The notes below the pieces were generated by a model. The model was not told the origin of the DNA. It saw only the letters and a list, made by a program, of their open reading frames with translations, and ran no database searches. Position numbers and translations under genes: made by a program. A DNA stretch of 64,000 bases from Salinisphaera sp040361255 (GTDB lineage Bacteria; Pseudomonadota; Gammaproteobacteria; Nevskiales; Salinisphaeraceae): the NCBI RefSeq assembly GCF_040361255.1, contig NZ_APNG01000002.1, positions 124,001 through 188,000 of the forward strand. The letters run 5' to 3'. This document shows positions 33,573 to 42,764 of this stretch, piece after piece (position 1 is the stretch's first letter; each line of letters starts with the position of its first letter).

Positions 33573-34232
33573 ATGAAAAAGTCCAACGGTTTTCGACCCC
33601 GATTCATCTTCGTGTTGGCGCTGGCCGCAGCCGGCGGGCTGGCTGGCGGTACGTGGTGGTATGCGCAATCTCCGCAGTTCAACGGCGTCGCGACCTCTAC
33701 CGAAACCACACCGGTGGCTGACGCAACGCGAACCGGCAAAGCCAGTGCTGGCGAAACCCAGGCCCTGGCCGAGCTGCCGCTTGCTGTCGACGGTGCCACG
33801 CAACTGGTGGAGCACACCAAAGCGCAGCGCAGCGACAACACACCGGTGCATGCCAACGATACACACGGCGTGGATGCCGACACGGCCGGTACCTTCGTCG
33901 AAAACGACTCGCCCGCCAAGGCGCTGGATTTGAATGTCCCGGCCAGCCCTGCCGACGACAATGAACAGCTCAATGCAGCGAAAGTGGCTACGAATACCCG
34001 CGAGGTCAATCCGCTCGATGTCAGCGAGTTCGAGCGGCAGGCGCCCAAGGTGGAAAGCTATAACCTGTTCAAGTCGGAATACGGTCTGCGCGGCTTCATG
34101 AAGCAGAACTGGCTTAACCAGCGGGTCGCGCTCCAGGGTGGGCTGGGGCTCAACGACGATCGGCTGATCAAGACCGATAGCGACTTTCGCGACGATATCG
34201 CGGTGGGCATGGGGCTGATCGTCGCCTTCTGA
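33573..34232 (+). CDS. Signal-anchored envelope protein of unknown function
   Basis: A 219-residue protein with an N-terminal hydrophobic segment (residues 9-28, RFIFVLALAAAGGLAGG) that is either a signal peptide or an anchor. A long low-complexity linker rich in Thr, Ala, Asp and Glu follows (about residues 35-155). The last ~60 residues look folded: VESYNLFKSEYGLRGFMKQN, then WLNQRVALQGGLGLNDDRLI ending VGMGLIVAF, with alternating hydrophobics like outer-membrane beta-strands. No family is recognised. ATG 33561 is an alternative start four codons upstream. Confidence 0.65.
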   Translation: MKKSNGFRPRFIFVLALAAAGGLAGGTWWYAQSPQFNGVATSTETTPVADATRTGKASAGETQALAELPLAVDGATQLVEHTKAQRSDNTPVHANDTHGVDADTAGTFVENDSPAKALDLNVPASPADDNEQLNAAKVATNTREVNPLDVSEFERQAPKVESYNLFKSEYGLRGFMKQNWLNQRVALQGGLGLNDDRLIKTDSDFRDDIAVGMGLIVAF

Positions 34233-34284
34233 ACGGCCGCACCGGCGTCGCCGCCCAGCTACAGATTACCGCCGAGGCCCGCGA

Positions 34285-35502
34285 TCACGCGGCCTCTGGC
34301 GTAGCCTTGGTCGCCCTGCGCAACAGGATATAGGCCAGCGTCGAGCCGGCCGAGGCCAGACACATCACGATCGCCATCGCTGCGGCATCACCGCCGAGCA
34401 GACCGACCAGCCAGGTGGCGACCGCGCCGCAGGAAAACTGCACCACGCCAAACAGGGCCGAGGCCGCCCCGGCCGCATCCGGCGCCATATCCAGCAGACC
34501 GGCCACCGTGTTCGCCCCGGCCACGCCCACCGTCGACAATAGAAAGAACAACGGCACGGCCACACCCCAGAAACCGCCGACGCCGCTCAGCGTAGTGGCC
34601 AGAAGCACCAGCGAACAGGCCAGCGTATTCACCACCGCCACGCCCAGCAGCGTGCGGTAGCCGAAATACATTACCAGCCGGCCGTTGGTGGCGGTGCCGA
34701 TGAGCATGGCGAAGACATTGGCCCCGAAATAGAAACCGAACAGCGATTCGTCGACTCCGAACTGGTCGATATAGACAAAGGAGCTGGCGGCGACATACGA
34801 GAACAGGGCTCCGAACATGAGCCCGCCGCAGAACAGAAACAATGCGATCGGGCCCCGCTTGAGCAGCGCGAGATACCCCACGTATTGCGCCAGGAGGCTG
34901 CGATCGCGGATACGCCGTTGCGGCGGATGGGATTCGTGCAGCAAGACCGTCAGTGCCACCAGGCACAGCAGCGCGTATACGCACAGCAGCCAGAAAATAC
35001 TCGGCCAGGCCGCGAACTTGAGCACCAAGCCACCGACAATCGGCGCCAGCAAGGGCGCGGTGGCCATCACCATGACCACGAACGACATCACGCTGGCGGC
35101 CTTCGATCCATGAAAACGATCGCGCACGATCGCGCGCGACATCACCGGCCCGGCGGCTGCGCCAAAGCCCTGCACGGCCCGTGCCGCGATGAGCATGCCT
35201 ACCGAATCGGACAAGGCACAGGCAACCGAGGCGAGCAGATACAGCCCCAGACCGAAATACAGTATCGGCAGGCGCCCGTAGCGATCGGCCAGCGGGCCAT
35301 AGGTCAGCTGACCGGCCGCCAGCCCGACAAAGAACAGGCTGAGGCTGTACTGCACATAGGCCGGATCGACCGCGAACTCACGCGCCAGACCCGGCATCGC
35401 CGGCAGGTACATGTCGATCGACAACGGCGTCACCGCGGTGAGCATGCCGAGCACCGCAATGAATACGAAATACGCCGCGCGGCTTTCGAGGGACGTGGCC
35501 AT
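34285..35502 (-). CDS. MFS transporter, Bcr/CflA drug-resistance type
   Basis: A 405-residue permease with 12 predicted helices. The Bcr/CflA signature is visible: TPLSIDMYLPAMPGLAREF in helix 1, GQLTYGPLADRYGRLPILY as the motif A loop, ARAVQGFGAAAGPVMSRAIV in helix 4, and LAPIVGGLV in helix 5. The family exports drugs and small metabolites by proton antiport. GGAG precedes the ATG. It is the last gene of the minus-strand run after mdcH, 60 bases further, and may or may not be transcribed with malonate genes; a link to malonate is not evident. Confidence 0.88.
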   Translation of the reverse strand: MATSLESRAAYFVFIAVLGMLTAVTPLSIDMYLPAMPGLAREFAVDPAYVQYSLSLFFVGLAAGQLTYGPLADRYGRLPILYFGLGLYLLASVACALSDSVGMLIAARAVQGFGAAAGPVMSRAIVRDRFHGSKAASVMSFVVMVMATAPLLAPIVGGLVLKFAAWPSIFWLLCVYALLCLVALTVLLHESHPPQRRIRDRSLLAQYVGYLALLKRGPIALFLFCGGLMFGALFSYVAASSFVYIDQFGVDESLFGFYFGANVFAMLIGTATNGRLVMYFGYRTLLGVAVVNTLACSLVLLATTLSGVGGFWGVAVPLFFLLSTVGVAGANTVAGLLDMAPDAAGAASALFGVVQFSCGAVATWLVGLLGGDAAAMAIVMCLASAGSTLAYILLRRATKATPEAA

Positions 35503-35562
35503 GCAGGCGGCTCCTTGGGAGGGGTTGGCCGCGGCGCGTCGGCGACGGCGCGAGGCGCTGGC

Positions 35563-36498
35563 TCAGTCGGCCGAATGAAGCGCGCGGCGGATCAGAGCCG
35601 CAGCATTATGCCAGCCGGCATCGATCACGGCCACGGCTTCGCCGGGCGTATCCAATGGTGGATGCAGCCGTGTGAGCACCCGCGCCGGTGGCATTTCCAC
35701 CGCCAGCGTATAGCCCGACTCGTGCACGATACGGGCGGTCGCGGCCCAGTAGACGGTGCGGGCCATGTTGTAGACGAGATCGTCACGAATCTGTTCGCTG
35801 CGCCACAGGCGGCGCTGCCGGTTGGCGCTGAAGTAGGCACAGGCCGGCGTGGCGAACGGCGTATCGGCTGCGGCCTGGGCCAGACGTTCGGCCGGGGCAC
35901 CAAGCAACGCGCAATGCGACGGGACCGCCATGTCCAGGCGCTGGACGCGCGACGCGCCCTGCTCGAGCGCGACCGTAGCCAGCCGCTGCAAGGCGTCGTC
36001 GTGACCGGCGACCACGATCTGGCTATCGCTATTGACGTTGCCGACATACAAGGGCCTGTCATCACGGTAGAGATCGGCCACCAGTTCACGCACGCGCGCC
36101 TCGTCCAGGCCGATGACCGCGCTCATGCCATAGCCGGCGGGGTACGCCTGCCCCATGAGCCGGCCGCGTTCGCGCACGAGCGTGAGCGCATCGGCATAGG
36201 CGATCGCACCCGCGATCACCGCCGCCGGCCAGGCACCGATGGACAGTCCCATCACGGCACCCGGCGCGCCGGTCTCCGCAGTCAGATGCCGGGCGCTGGC
36301 TACACCGACGATGGTCAGGGCGAGCTGGACGGTTTCGGTATCGGCCAGTGCTTCGCGACTATCGAGTCGCGCCATATCGCAGCCGAGCACATCGGCACTC
36401 TCTACCAGTGTTTCACGCACCGCCGCGCTATCCGGAAGCGCGGCCAGCATGCCGGGACGCTGGGCCCCCTGGCCTGCAAATGTCAGTACCACGCCCAT
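35563..36498 (-). CDS. mdcH: Malonate decarboxylase epsilon subunit MdcH
   Basis: Malonyl-CoA:acyl-carrier-protein malonyltransferase that primes the acetylated or malonylated carrier protein MdcC. The 311-residue protein has the FabD fold: LTFAGQGAQRPGML at the start, the active-site Ser in MGLSIGAWPAAVIAG near residue 87, and the His in VPSHCALLGAPAERLA near residue 200. It is the last mdc gene, with a 5-base gap to mdcG. The order mdcABCDEGH without mdcF is like the Pseudomonas type. Confidence 0.92.
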   Translation of the reverse strand: MGVVLTFAGQGAQRPGMLAALPDSAAVRETLVESADVLGCDMARLDSREALADTETVQLALTIVGVASARHLTAETGAPGAVMGLSIGAWPAAVIAGAIAYADALTLVRERGRLMGQAYPAGYGMSAVIGLDEARVRELVADLYRDDRPLYVGNVNSDSQIVVAGHDDALQRLATVALEQGASRVQRLDMAVPSHCALLGAPAERLAQAAADTPFATPACAYFSANRQRRLWRSEQIRDDLVYNMARTVYWAATARIVHESGYTLAVEMPPARVLTRLHPPLDTPGEAVAVIDAGWHNAAALIRRALHSAD

Positions 36499-36503
36499 GC
36501 CGA

Positions 36504-37208
36504 TCAGCCTACCAGCGCCGTGTCAGCTGCCAGCGGTGCGGGCGACCATGGATTCGGACACAGGAACGGACCTTGATCGCTCTTGACCAGAACCTGTGTA
36601 TTGCCGGCTGCCCAGTCCGCCAGTGCCACGCCGCCACGCGGCGTTTCCATCTGAATATCGCAACGCACCGCAAGCCCGGCTAGCGCGTCGATCACCGCGC
36701 GTGCGTCGGCCCGCGCTATCTCGCGCGGCATTCGCAACAACACATCGATATCCGAGGCCTTATGACACACGGCCTCGCCCGTGGCCAGTTCGTAGCCGAC
36801 CGCGCCGCCCAGACCCCAGCACAGGCCGGTTCTGTCGAGCGTACGCGCCATATCACCCAGCACAGCCAGTGCGGGGATGGCCCGTCGTCGCGCCGGGGCA
36901 AGCTGTGCGATACGCGCGCTCAACTGCTCGGGCGTGCAGATATCGGCCACTTGCGCCGAGTCGATGGTCATTGCAAAGCGCTCGCGTCGACACCCGCCGC
37001 GCACACCTACCGGCAGCCGTCCCGGCATACGGACTGCGCGTCGCACCACGAACGGCCCGCCCCGCCCCAGTATCGGTACCACCCAATCCGGCGTGTCATC
37101 GGCGCAGCGCTGGGCCTGTGTCCAGAGCAGATCGTGCGGCCGTGCCGATACCGCCGCTTCGACGCGGCTGTAATCGATACGCCGGCCGACACTCAATCGC
37201 CGGCCCAT
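36504..37208 (-). CDS. mdcG: Malonate decarboxylase holo-ACP synthase MdcG
   Basis: A phosphoribosyl-dephospho-CoA transferase that attaches the prosthetic group to a serine of MdcC. The 234-residue protein starts with the family ARPHDLLWTQAQ region. The nucleotidyltransferase site is GGAVGYELATGEAVCHKASD leading into IDVLLR, with the metal-binding Asp pair in SDIDV near residue 155. The ATG lies inside the end of mdcE (16-base overlap); a TTG four codons on is an alternative. It works with MdcB, which makes the donor. Confidence 0.9.
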   Translation of the reverse strand: MGRRLSVGRRIDYSRVEAAVSARPHDLLWTQAQRCADDTPDWVVPILGRGGPFVVRRAVRMPGRLPVGVRGGCRRERFAMTIDSAQVADICTPEQLSARIAQLAPARRRAIPALAVLGDMARTLDRTGLCWGLGGAVGYELATGEAVCHKASDIDVLLRMPREIARADARAVIDALAGLAVRCDIQMETPRGGVALADWAAGNTQVLVKSDQGPFLCPNPWSPAPLAADTALVG

Positions 37209-38008
37209 TGGGCACGCAAACGTTCGCGCACCGTGACCGATGCGGCCCGGCCTTTGGCGTCCAGGCGCGCGGCCAGACTGTCATCGTCGCCGATATCGGC
37301 CAGCGCCTGCATCAGGGTCTCGCGTGCCGCAGCAACATCTGTCTCGCCCGGCGTATCGGCATTGGCGACCGAGAGACGGGCGAACAACAAGCCGAGACGA
37401 TCGAAACTGGCGATGTCATAGGCCATCGGCGTAATGGTTTGGGCGAGCTGCTCGACGCCTTCGACGGTCCGCTGGGTAATACGCGCGGCGGCCTGTTTAC
37501 CCATCGCATGCACCTGTACGCGGTCGTCGTCGAGCGCGATCAGGCGATTCGCCTGGTAACCATGGGCAAGAAACGCGCCCGACATCGCTTTGCCCACGAT
37601 CAACCCGAGCACCGGATGACCGGCCGCCCGGGCCGTGGCATAGGCCTCGACCGCCGCGGCCAGGGCCTGATGAATACCCAGGGCTTCTTCGGTACGCCCA
37701 TAGGCCTGGCTGGGCACATCGATGACGGCGACGATCGCCCGCTTCTCGGCCTGTTCCGCATCCGCATCGAGCACGTCACGCACCGCCTGGGCCAGCGCCC
37801 ACCCCTCGACCAGACCCACCTCGCCGTCGCGCGTGCGCGGGTAGGCATTGTCGGCATCCGGTACGACCGCGATATAACGGGCTGCGATATCGCCCAGCGG
37901 TGCATCCACCACCCGCACGCTGGCCGGGAAATGGTCGACATGGGGCGTGTTGTCGGTCAGCGCGGCCAGCCAGGCGGCGCCGCGCGAGGGATAGTGGTTG
38001 GTACTCAT
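37193..38008 (-). CDS. mdcE: Malonate decarboxylase gamma subunit MdcE
   Basis: Together with MdcD it forms the malonyl-S-ACP decarboxylase. A 271-residue crotonase/carboxyltransferase-fold protein: VIDVPSQAYGRTEEALGIHQ, LGLIVGKAMSGAFLAHGYQ for the oxyanion region, and LDDDRVQVHAMGKQAAARI. The start MSTNHYPSRGAAWLAAL is set by the ATGA overlap with the mdcD stop; the frame upstream of it is only the shadow of mdcD. Position after mdcD is conserved in all known clusters. Confidence 0.92.
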   Translation of the reverse strand: MSTNHYPSRGAAWLAALTDNTPHVDHFPASVRVVDAPLGDIAARYIAVVPDADNAYPRTRDGEVGLVEGWALAQAVRDVLDADAEQAEKRAIVAVIDVPSQAYGRTEEALGIHQALAAAVEAYATARAAGHPVLGLIVGKAMSGAFLAHGYQANRLIALDDDRVQVHAMGKQAAARITQRTVEGVEQLAQTITPMAYDIASFDRLGLLFARLSVANADTPGETDVAAARETLMQALADIGDDDSLAARLDAKGRAASVTVRERLRAQWAGD

Positions 38009-38871
38009 CGGCCGTCTCCGGCTGCAGGGTTCATATCGGCGAGCATCTCGCGTGCCCAGTCGGCATCCGCGCGCCGACTCGTATCCAGCCCGCGCAGCCG
38101 CGCCAGATGGGCATCGATCGCCTGTGTGCGGGGCAAGTCGGCGACGGGCGCAGCCACGGCCTGGGCGATCGCCGCGCGAATCTGCGCGGTATCGTCGTCG
38201 CACAACCTATCGACCAGGTCGGTCGCATGGCGCTGGGCACCGCCGGTCAGGCTCCAGATCATCGGCCGATCCCGCGAATCATATTCATCCACACCGGCTT
38301 CCTGTTCGATCACCTGCGGGCCATTGAGTCCCAGACGCGCCTCGCGCGTCGCAATCAACGTCGAACACAGCCCGGCGGCGATAGACATGCCGCCGAAACA
38401 CCCCACCGGTCCGCTGATCACCCCGATCACCGGGACATATTCACGTAGAGCGACAATCGCGGCATGGATTTCGGCGATCGCCGCCAGACCGCAATTGGCT
38501 TCCTGCAGGCGTACGCCGCCGGTTTCGAGCAGCAGCACCGGCACCACGGGCGTGCCCGCACGCGCATCTTCCAGCGCCAATTCGAGTGCACCGGCGATCT
38601 TGGCCCCGCCGACCTCGCCCATCGAACCGCCCTGAAAGGCCGGCTCGATCGCTGCGACAACCACGGCCACGCCGTCGATCGTGCCGCGGGCGAGCACCAC
38701 GCCGTCGTCGGCCTGGGTGACGATATCCTGCAGGCCCAACCAGGGCGAGCTCAGGCGCTCGAACGGGTCGAGCAGTTCGCGCAACGTGCCGGCATCAAGC
38801 AGATGCTGCACCCGCTGGCGTGCGTTTTTCTCGACAAAGCTTTCGCGTTGTAACAGTTCGGCGCTTTCCAT
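38005..38871 (-). CDS. mdcD: Malonate decarboxylase beta subunit MdcD
   Basis: A carboxyltransferase-fold subunit acting with MdcE to release CO2 from malonyl-S-ACP, leaving acetyl-S-ACP. It is 288 residues with ESFVEKNARQRVQHLLDAG at the start, EPAFQGGSMGEVGGAKIAGA near residue 77, LLETGGVRLQEAN, and GVISGPVGCFGGMSIAAGLC. Its ATG overlaps the mdcC stop by one base (TGATG), and its own stop overlaps the mdcE start, so the subunits are made in a coupled way. It is cytoplasmic. Confidence 0.93.
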   Translation of the reverse strand: MESAELLQRESFVEKNARQRVQHLLDAGTLRELLDPFERLSSPWLGLQDIVTQADDGVVLARGTIDGVAVVVAAIEPAFQGGSMGEVGGAKIAGALELALEDARAGTPVVPVLLLETGGVRLQEANCGLAAIAEIHAAIVALREYVPVIGVISGPVGCFGGMSIAAGLCSTLIATREARLGLNGPQVIEQEAGVDEYDSRDRPMIWSLTGGAQRHATDLVDRLCDDDTAQIRAAIAQAVAAPVADLPRTQAIDAHLARLRGLDTSRRADADWAREMLADMNPAAGDGR

Positions 38872-39182
38872 CACGCACTCTCCGGGCCGCTGGCGGCCTG
38901 TTCCATGGCCTGGGCGATGCGTAGGCGTACCACCGCGGGCGTGGCCCCGAAATCGTTGATTTCGAGGGCGACCGCCGGCTGTTCGCTATTGGCGAAAATA
39001 CGATCGATCACCGCTGTCCATATGTCGTTGACGCCGTCGACGGATGTCGTAATCGCGACCGTCGAGCGTCCCTGGCCCGCCGGTTCGAGCAGCACTTCCA
39101 GATCGCCCGAGCCGACCACACCGGCCAGGGCGCGGCGCGCGGCCGGCGCGCCGGCGGGATATTCAAGCGATAAGCGTTGCAT
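38871..39182 (-). CDS. mdcC: Malonate decarboxylase acyl-carrier protein MdcC (delta)
   Basis: A 103-residue carrier protein that holds the malonyl and acetyl thioester on a 2'-(5''-phosphoribosyl)-3'-dephospho-CoA group. The modified serine is expected in VVGSGDLEVLLEP near residue 26. AGGAG lies eight bases before the ATG at 39182. The start lies 20 bases inside mdcB; a longer frame to 39485 is the shadow of mdcB and is not used. MdcG attaches the prosthetic group and MdcH loads it. Confidence 0.92.
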   Translation of the reverse strand: MQRLSLEYPAGAPAARRALAGVVGSGDLEVLLEPAGQGRSTVAITTSVDGVNDIWTAVIDRIFANSEQPAVALEINDFGATPAVVRLRIAQAMEQAASGPESA

Positions 39183-40092
39183 GGCCTTTCTCCTTGAGGC
39201 GTGTATCGCCGCACCGCACCCGGCCCCAGGGCCGTTGCGCGGCGTACTCGAGGGCATCGATGAGCAGAGTCGCCGCGAGCAGATCGGCGCTGCCGCCGGG
39301 CGAGGCATTGAGTCCAAGCAGTTCACGTTCGAAACATGCCAGCGCGCGGCCGCCGGCCACCGTGCCGACCCCGCCCATGTCCAGGATGGCAGCGGCATTG
39401 GCTTGTACCTGCACAAGCCCCGCGCGCCCGGCCCGGCTGAGTACGCAGGTGTCGTCGAGCACCGCCATGATCGCCAGCAGTGCATTCAGCCGGGCCACGC
39501 GTTCGCTACAGCCGCGTGCCCGCGCGCGGCGCAGCATCGGCAGGCCCGCCTCGGCCAGTGCCGGGAAGCCGCGACAGGCTTCGCCGCGCGCGCCGGCAAC
39601 GTGATAGCGCTGTACCGCGCGCTGACCATTGGAACAGCGCAGCGGCGATACCGCCGGGTCGTCGATCGCGGCCATGGCGGCCACCCCTTGGAGCAATACC
39701 GGCGCCCGCCAACGCGGACGTTGTGCAGCCACCGCCACGATCAGACCCAGACCCCAGATCGCACCGCGATGGGTATTCACCCCGTTCGTGGCGAGCATCA
39801 TCCGGGCTTCGCTTTCGCGACCGAGCAGACCCAGCTCGGCACGCAGCGTGTATGGGTCACGCTGTTCGATGCCTGCGGCGGCCATATCGTGAAAGCCGAT
39901 TTCCAGCGCATCGACCGACGCATGCATCAGGCCGTGATCCATATCCCGATGCGCACCGGTATCGCGCCGATCCACCAACCCCGGTTTGGGGGTGAGATCG
40001 ATCTCGGCTCGCAGCGCGACGCTGGCGGCACGCGCGAGCATGCCGGGCAAGGTTTCGGCGCGTACCGTCGCGCCTGTGTCGTGTTGTGTCAT
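39163..40092 (-). CDS. mdcB: Triphosphoribosyl-dephospho-CoA synthase MdcB
   Basis: Makes 2'-(5''-triphosphoribosyl)-3'-dephospho-CoA from ATP and dephospho-CoA for the MdcC prosthetic group. It is a 309-residue CitG-family protein: TPKPGLVDRRDTGAHRDMDH near residue 35, ATNGVNTHRGAIWGLGL near residue 100, and a C-terminal GGVGTVAGG...NASPGGSADLLAATLLID stretch. The ATG overlaps the mdcA stop by one base (TAATG). Its gene end overlaps mdcC by 20 bases. Confidence 0.92.
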   Translation of the reverse strand: MTQHDTGATVRAETLPGMLARAASVALRAEIDLTPKPGLVDRRDTGAHRDMDHGLMHASVDALEIGFHDMAAAGIEQRDPYTLRAELGLLGRESEARMMLATNGVNTHRGAIWGLGLIVAVAAQRPRWRAPVLLQGVAAMAAIDDPAVSPLRCSNGQRAVQRYHVAGARGEACRGFPALAEAGLPMLRRARARGCSERVARLNALLAIMAVLDDTCVLSRAGRAGLVQVQANAAAILDMGGVGTVAGGRALACFERELLGLNASPGGSADLLAATLLIDALEYAAQRPWGRVRCGDTRLKEKGHATLIA

Positions 40093-41738
40093 TACCAGCT
40101 CCGAAAACGTGCCGGTGGCTCGTAGAGCCCGCCCGACCAGTCGACCAGATCGGCGATACTGCTGGCCGCCAGCTGCGAGCGTGTCGCCTCGGTACGGCTC
40201 ACGCCCAGATCCTCGGGGGTGCGGATCTTGTCCTGTTCGCGCAGGCGTTGTGTGGTGGCTGCGTCGGCACTCAGACCCAGCGGCGTGACCCCGGCGACAG
40301 CCGCGATCATCGCACGCCGCTCGTCCAACGATTCGGCCTTGTAGAGATAGGCCAGGCCTTCCTCGGTGAGCAGATGGGTGGTGTCGTCGCCGTAGACCAT
40401 CACCGGGGCCAGATCCAGCCCGGCCTTCTCGGCGACCGTTACCGCATCGAGGCGATCCACGAAGGTGGGTTTGAGCCCGGCCTGGAAAGTTTCCACCATT
40501 TGTACGACGAGCTTGCGCCCGCGTGCCATGGGGTCGTTACTGGGCGCGAGATTCGCCCAGGCCGGCGTGGCATGACGGCGCCCGCGGGCATCACAGCCCA
40601 GATTGGGGGCGCCGCCGAAACCCGATACACGTGAGGTGGTTACTGTCGACGAATTACCGTCGCCGTCCATTTGCAGCGTCGAGCCGATGAACATATCGGC
40701 GGCATAGTGGCCAGCCAGCTGGCAGAACGCGCGATTGGAACGCAGCGAGCCGTCCGCGCCGGTGAAGAACACGTCCGGGCGCGCGGCGACATAGTTTTCC
40801 ATGCCCAGCTCGGTGCCGAAGCAGTGCACCGTCTCCACCCAGCCGGATTCGATCGCGGGAATAAGCGTCGGGTGCGGATTGAGCACCCAGTTCCTGGCGA
40901 TCTGGCCGCGCAGGCCGAGTTTTTCGCCGTAGGTGGGCAGCAGCAATTCGATGGCTGCGGTATTGAAGCCAATGCCGTGGTTGAGCGATTGCACGCCGTG
41001 CTCGGCGTAGATGCCCTTGAGCGCCATCATCGCCATGAAGATCTGTACATCGGTGATATGGCGCGGGTCGCGGGTGAACAACGGCTCGATATAGAACGGC
41101 TTGTCGGCCTGTACGACCACATCCACCCAGGAGCCCGGAATATCCACGCGATCGAGCTGGGAGACGTCGTCGACGATCTCGTTGGCCTGGGCGATGACGA
41201 TACCGCCGGAAAATGCCGCGGCCTCGACCAGTGCCGGCGTGTCTTCGGTGGACGGGCCGGTATAGAGATTGCCCTGACGATCGGCCTTGAAGGCGGCGGT
41301 GAGCACCACCTTGGGAATCAGGTCCACGAACAGCCGGGCATAGAGCTCGATATAGGTATGGATCGCGCCGACTTCGATGGTGCCGTCCATCATCAGCGCG
41401 CCGATACGATGGCTCTGGGTGCCGGAGAAGGCGAAATCCAGCTTGCGGGCAATACCCTTTTCGAACACTGCCAGATGTTCGGGCCGACCGACGCTGGGCT
41501 GGATCATGTGCAAATCGTGTACGCGCTCCGGGTCCAGCTCGGCCAGCGCGCGCGACAGGAAATCGGCCTGCTTCTGGTTGTTGCCCTCGGCGATCACCCG
41601 ATCACCCGGCGCGATCAGCGCATGCAGGGCATCGTGAATACGATCGGCCGGCAACTGTTTGGCATCGAGCCACGGCGCGACCCGGGCCATGCGGGCCTGT
41701 TTGTCGTCGCGGCGCGTGGTCCACTGGCGTTTGGTCAT
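40092..41738 (-). CDS. mdcA: Malonate decarboxylase alpha subunit MdcA (acetyl-S-ACP:malonate ACP transferase)
   Basis: Exchanges malonate for the acetyl group on MdcC, releasing acetate. The 548-residue CoA-transferase-like protein begins with the typical MTKRQWTTRRDDKQARMARV. Further segments: EGNNQKQADFLSRALAEL, FSGTQSHRIGALMMDGTIEV, HGVQSLNHGIGFNTAAIELL and SRVSGFGGAPNLGCDARGRR. It is the first gene of mdcABCDEGH and lies divergently from mdcR. All core subunits of the biotin-independent enzyme are present, so the system looks complete. Confidence 0.95.
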   Translation of the reverse strand: MTKRQWTTRRDDKQARMARVAPWLDAKQLPADRIHDALHALIAPGDRVIAEGNNQKQADFLSRALAELDPERVHDLHMIQPSVGRPEHLAVFEKGIARKLDFAFSGTQSHRIGALMMDGTIEVGAIHTYIELYARLFVDLIPKVVLTAAFKADRQGNLYTGPSTEDTPALVEAAAFSGGIVIAQANEIVDDVSQLDRVDIPGSWVDVVVQADKPFYIEPLFTRDPRHITDVQIFMAMMALKGIYAEHGVQSLNHGIGFNTAAIELLLPTYGEKLGLRGQIARNWVLNPHPTLIPAIESGWVETVHCFGTELGMENYVAARPDVFFTGADGSLRSNRAFCQLAGHYAADMFIGSTLQMDGDGNSSTVTTSRVSGFGGAPNLGCDARGRRHATPAWANLAPSNDPMARGRKLVVQMVETFQAGLKPTFVDRLDAVTVAEKAGLDLAPVMVYGDDTTHLLTEEGLAYLYKAESLDERRAMIAAVAGVTPLGLSADAATTQRLREQDKIRTPEDLGVSRTEATRSQLAASSIADLVDWSGGLYEPPARFRSW

Positions 41739-41807
41739 AGGGATTCCTGGCTTGCGCGAAGCGCGCTCACGTTAGAATGCGCGACGCGGCGGTTCAATAA
41801 ACCTGTC

Positions 41808-41822
41808 GTTGACTTCGTTAAC
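41808..41822. promoter_or_regulatory. Candidate MdcR operator (T-N11-A dyad)
   Basis: GTTGACTTCGTTAAC is an imperfect 15-base dyad of the LysR T-N11-A form in the 113-base gap between mdcA and mdcR. It is 30 bases before the mdcR start and 70 bases before mdcA, a usual position for LysR autoregulation with divergent activation. The assignment rests on position and form only. Confidence 0.35.
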
Positions 41823-41851
41823 ATCGAATGTCGACGTCCCGGAGAACGTGT

Positions 41852-42754
41852 GTGAGCAGCGACGAGATCACCCTGCGCAAGCTCGAGATCTTTCTCGTGT
41901 TCATGCGCGAACGCAATCTGGCCCGGGCCGCGGAAACCCTGTCGCTGTCGAATGTGTCGGTGCACAAGGCGATTCATTCGCTGGAAGCCGCGGTCGGCTG
42001 CCCGTTGTTCGCCCACCGCAGCCGCTCGCTGGAACCGCTGGATTCGGCCTTCGTGCTCGAACGCCACGCCAGCGATATCATCGAACGTATTCAACGCAGC
42101 GTCGACGACACCCGCGCCGCGGCCGGTATCTCGCCGAGCATCTTTCGGATCGGCTCGCTGTATTCGCTGACCGTGGCCGTGGTGCCGCGCATCATCAATG
42201 CGCTCAAGGCCGATGTGCCGGACTGTGATATCGAACTGGTACTGGGCTCGAATGCCGATCTCGAAGACAAGCTCCAGGCCGGCGATATCGACGCCGCGCT
42301 GATCTGCGTGCACGAACTCGGCCGGCGCCGGCATCGTCTGGTCACGCCCCTGTTCGACGACGAAATCCATTTCGTCCAGGCCGCCGGCGCCGTTGCGCAG
42401 ACCGGCGCGCCGGTCGATCTGCGGCGTTTCGACGGCGAACCCTTCGTGATGCTGTCGCAGGAATTTTCCACCGGCCGCGACAGCTATCGCATGTTCATGC
42501 AAGCCGGCGTCACACCGCGCGTGGCACTGAGGGCCAACGATATCTTCACCCTCGCGAGTCTGGTCAAGGGCGGTGTGGGCCATGCCCTGCTGCCCAAGCG
42601 TATCGACGATATCTATCCCGGCGCGCTGGCTTTTTTGCCCGTGGCGGACAGTCAGCGTGTCACCCAGACCATCGGCCTGTGCTATCTGAAGTCGCGCCAG
42701 GCCGATGAACGGATCACGGCCCTGGAAAAGGCCGCGATCGCGGTCACCGGCTAG
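41852..42754 (+). CDS. mdcR: LysR-family malonate regulator MdcR
   Basis: A 300-residue regulator with the N-terminal helix-turn-helix (ARAAETLSLSNVSVHKAIHS, LEAAVGCPLFAHRSR) and an effector-binding domain from about residue 85 (IFRIGSLYSLTVAVVPRI) to the end. SNVSVHKAIHSLE is characteristic of MdcR-type LysR proteins that activate mdc genes with malonate. The GTG at 41852 is chosen because GGAG lies seven bases upstream; an ATG at 41828 is in frame but has no ribosome site. It is divergent from mdcA and convergent with madM. Confidence 0.88.
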   Translation: MSSDEITLRKLEIFLVFMRERNLARAAETLSLSNVSVHKAIHSLEAAVGCPLFAHRSRSLEPLDSAFVLERHASDIIERIQRSVDDTRAAAGISPSIFRIGSLYSLTVAVVPRIINALKADVPDCDIELVLGSNADLEDKLQAGDIDAALICVHELGRRRHRLVTPLFDDEIHFVQAAGAVAQTGAPVDLRRFDGEPFVMLSQEFSTGRDSYRMFMQAGVTPRVALRANDIFTLASLVKGGVGHALLPKRIDDIYPGALAFLPVADSQRVTQTIGLCYLKSRQADERITALEKAAIAVTG

Positions 42755-42764
42755 ACACGCCGGC

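Noticed and set aside
34885..38635. Long open frames (563 and 679 codons) opposite mdcD-mdcH
   Set aside because: They are antisense shadows of high-GC coding sequence; the mdc genes on the other strand have clear family matches.
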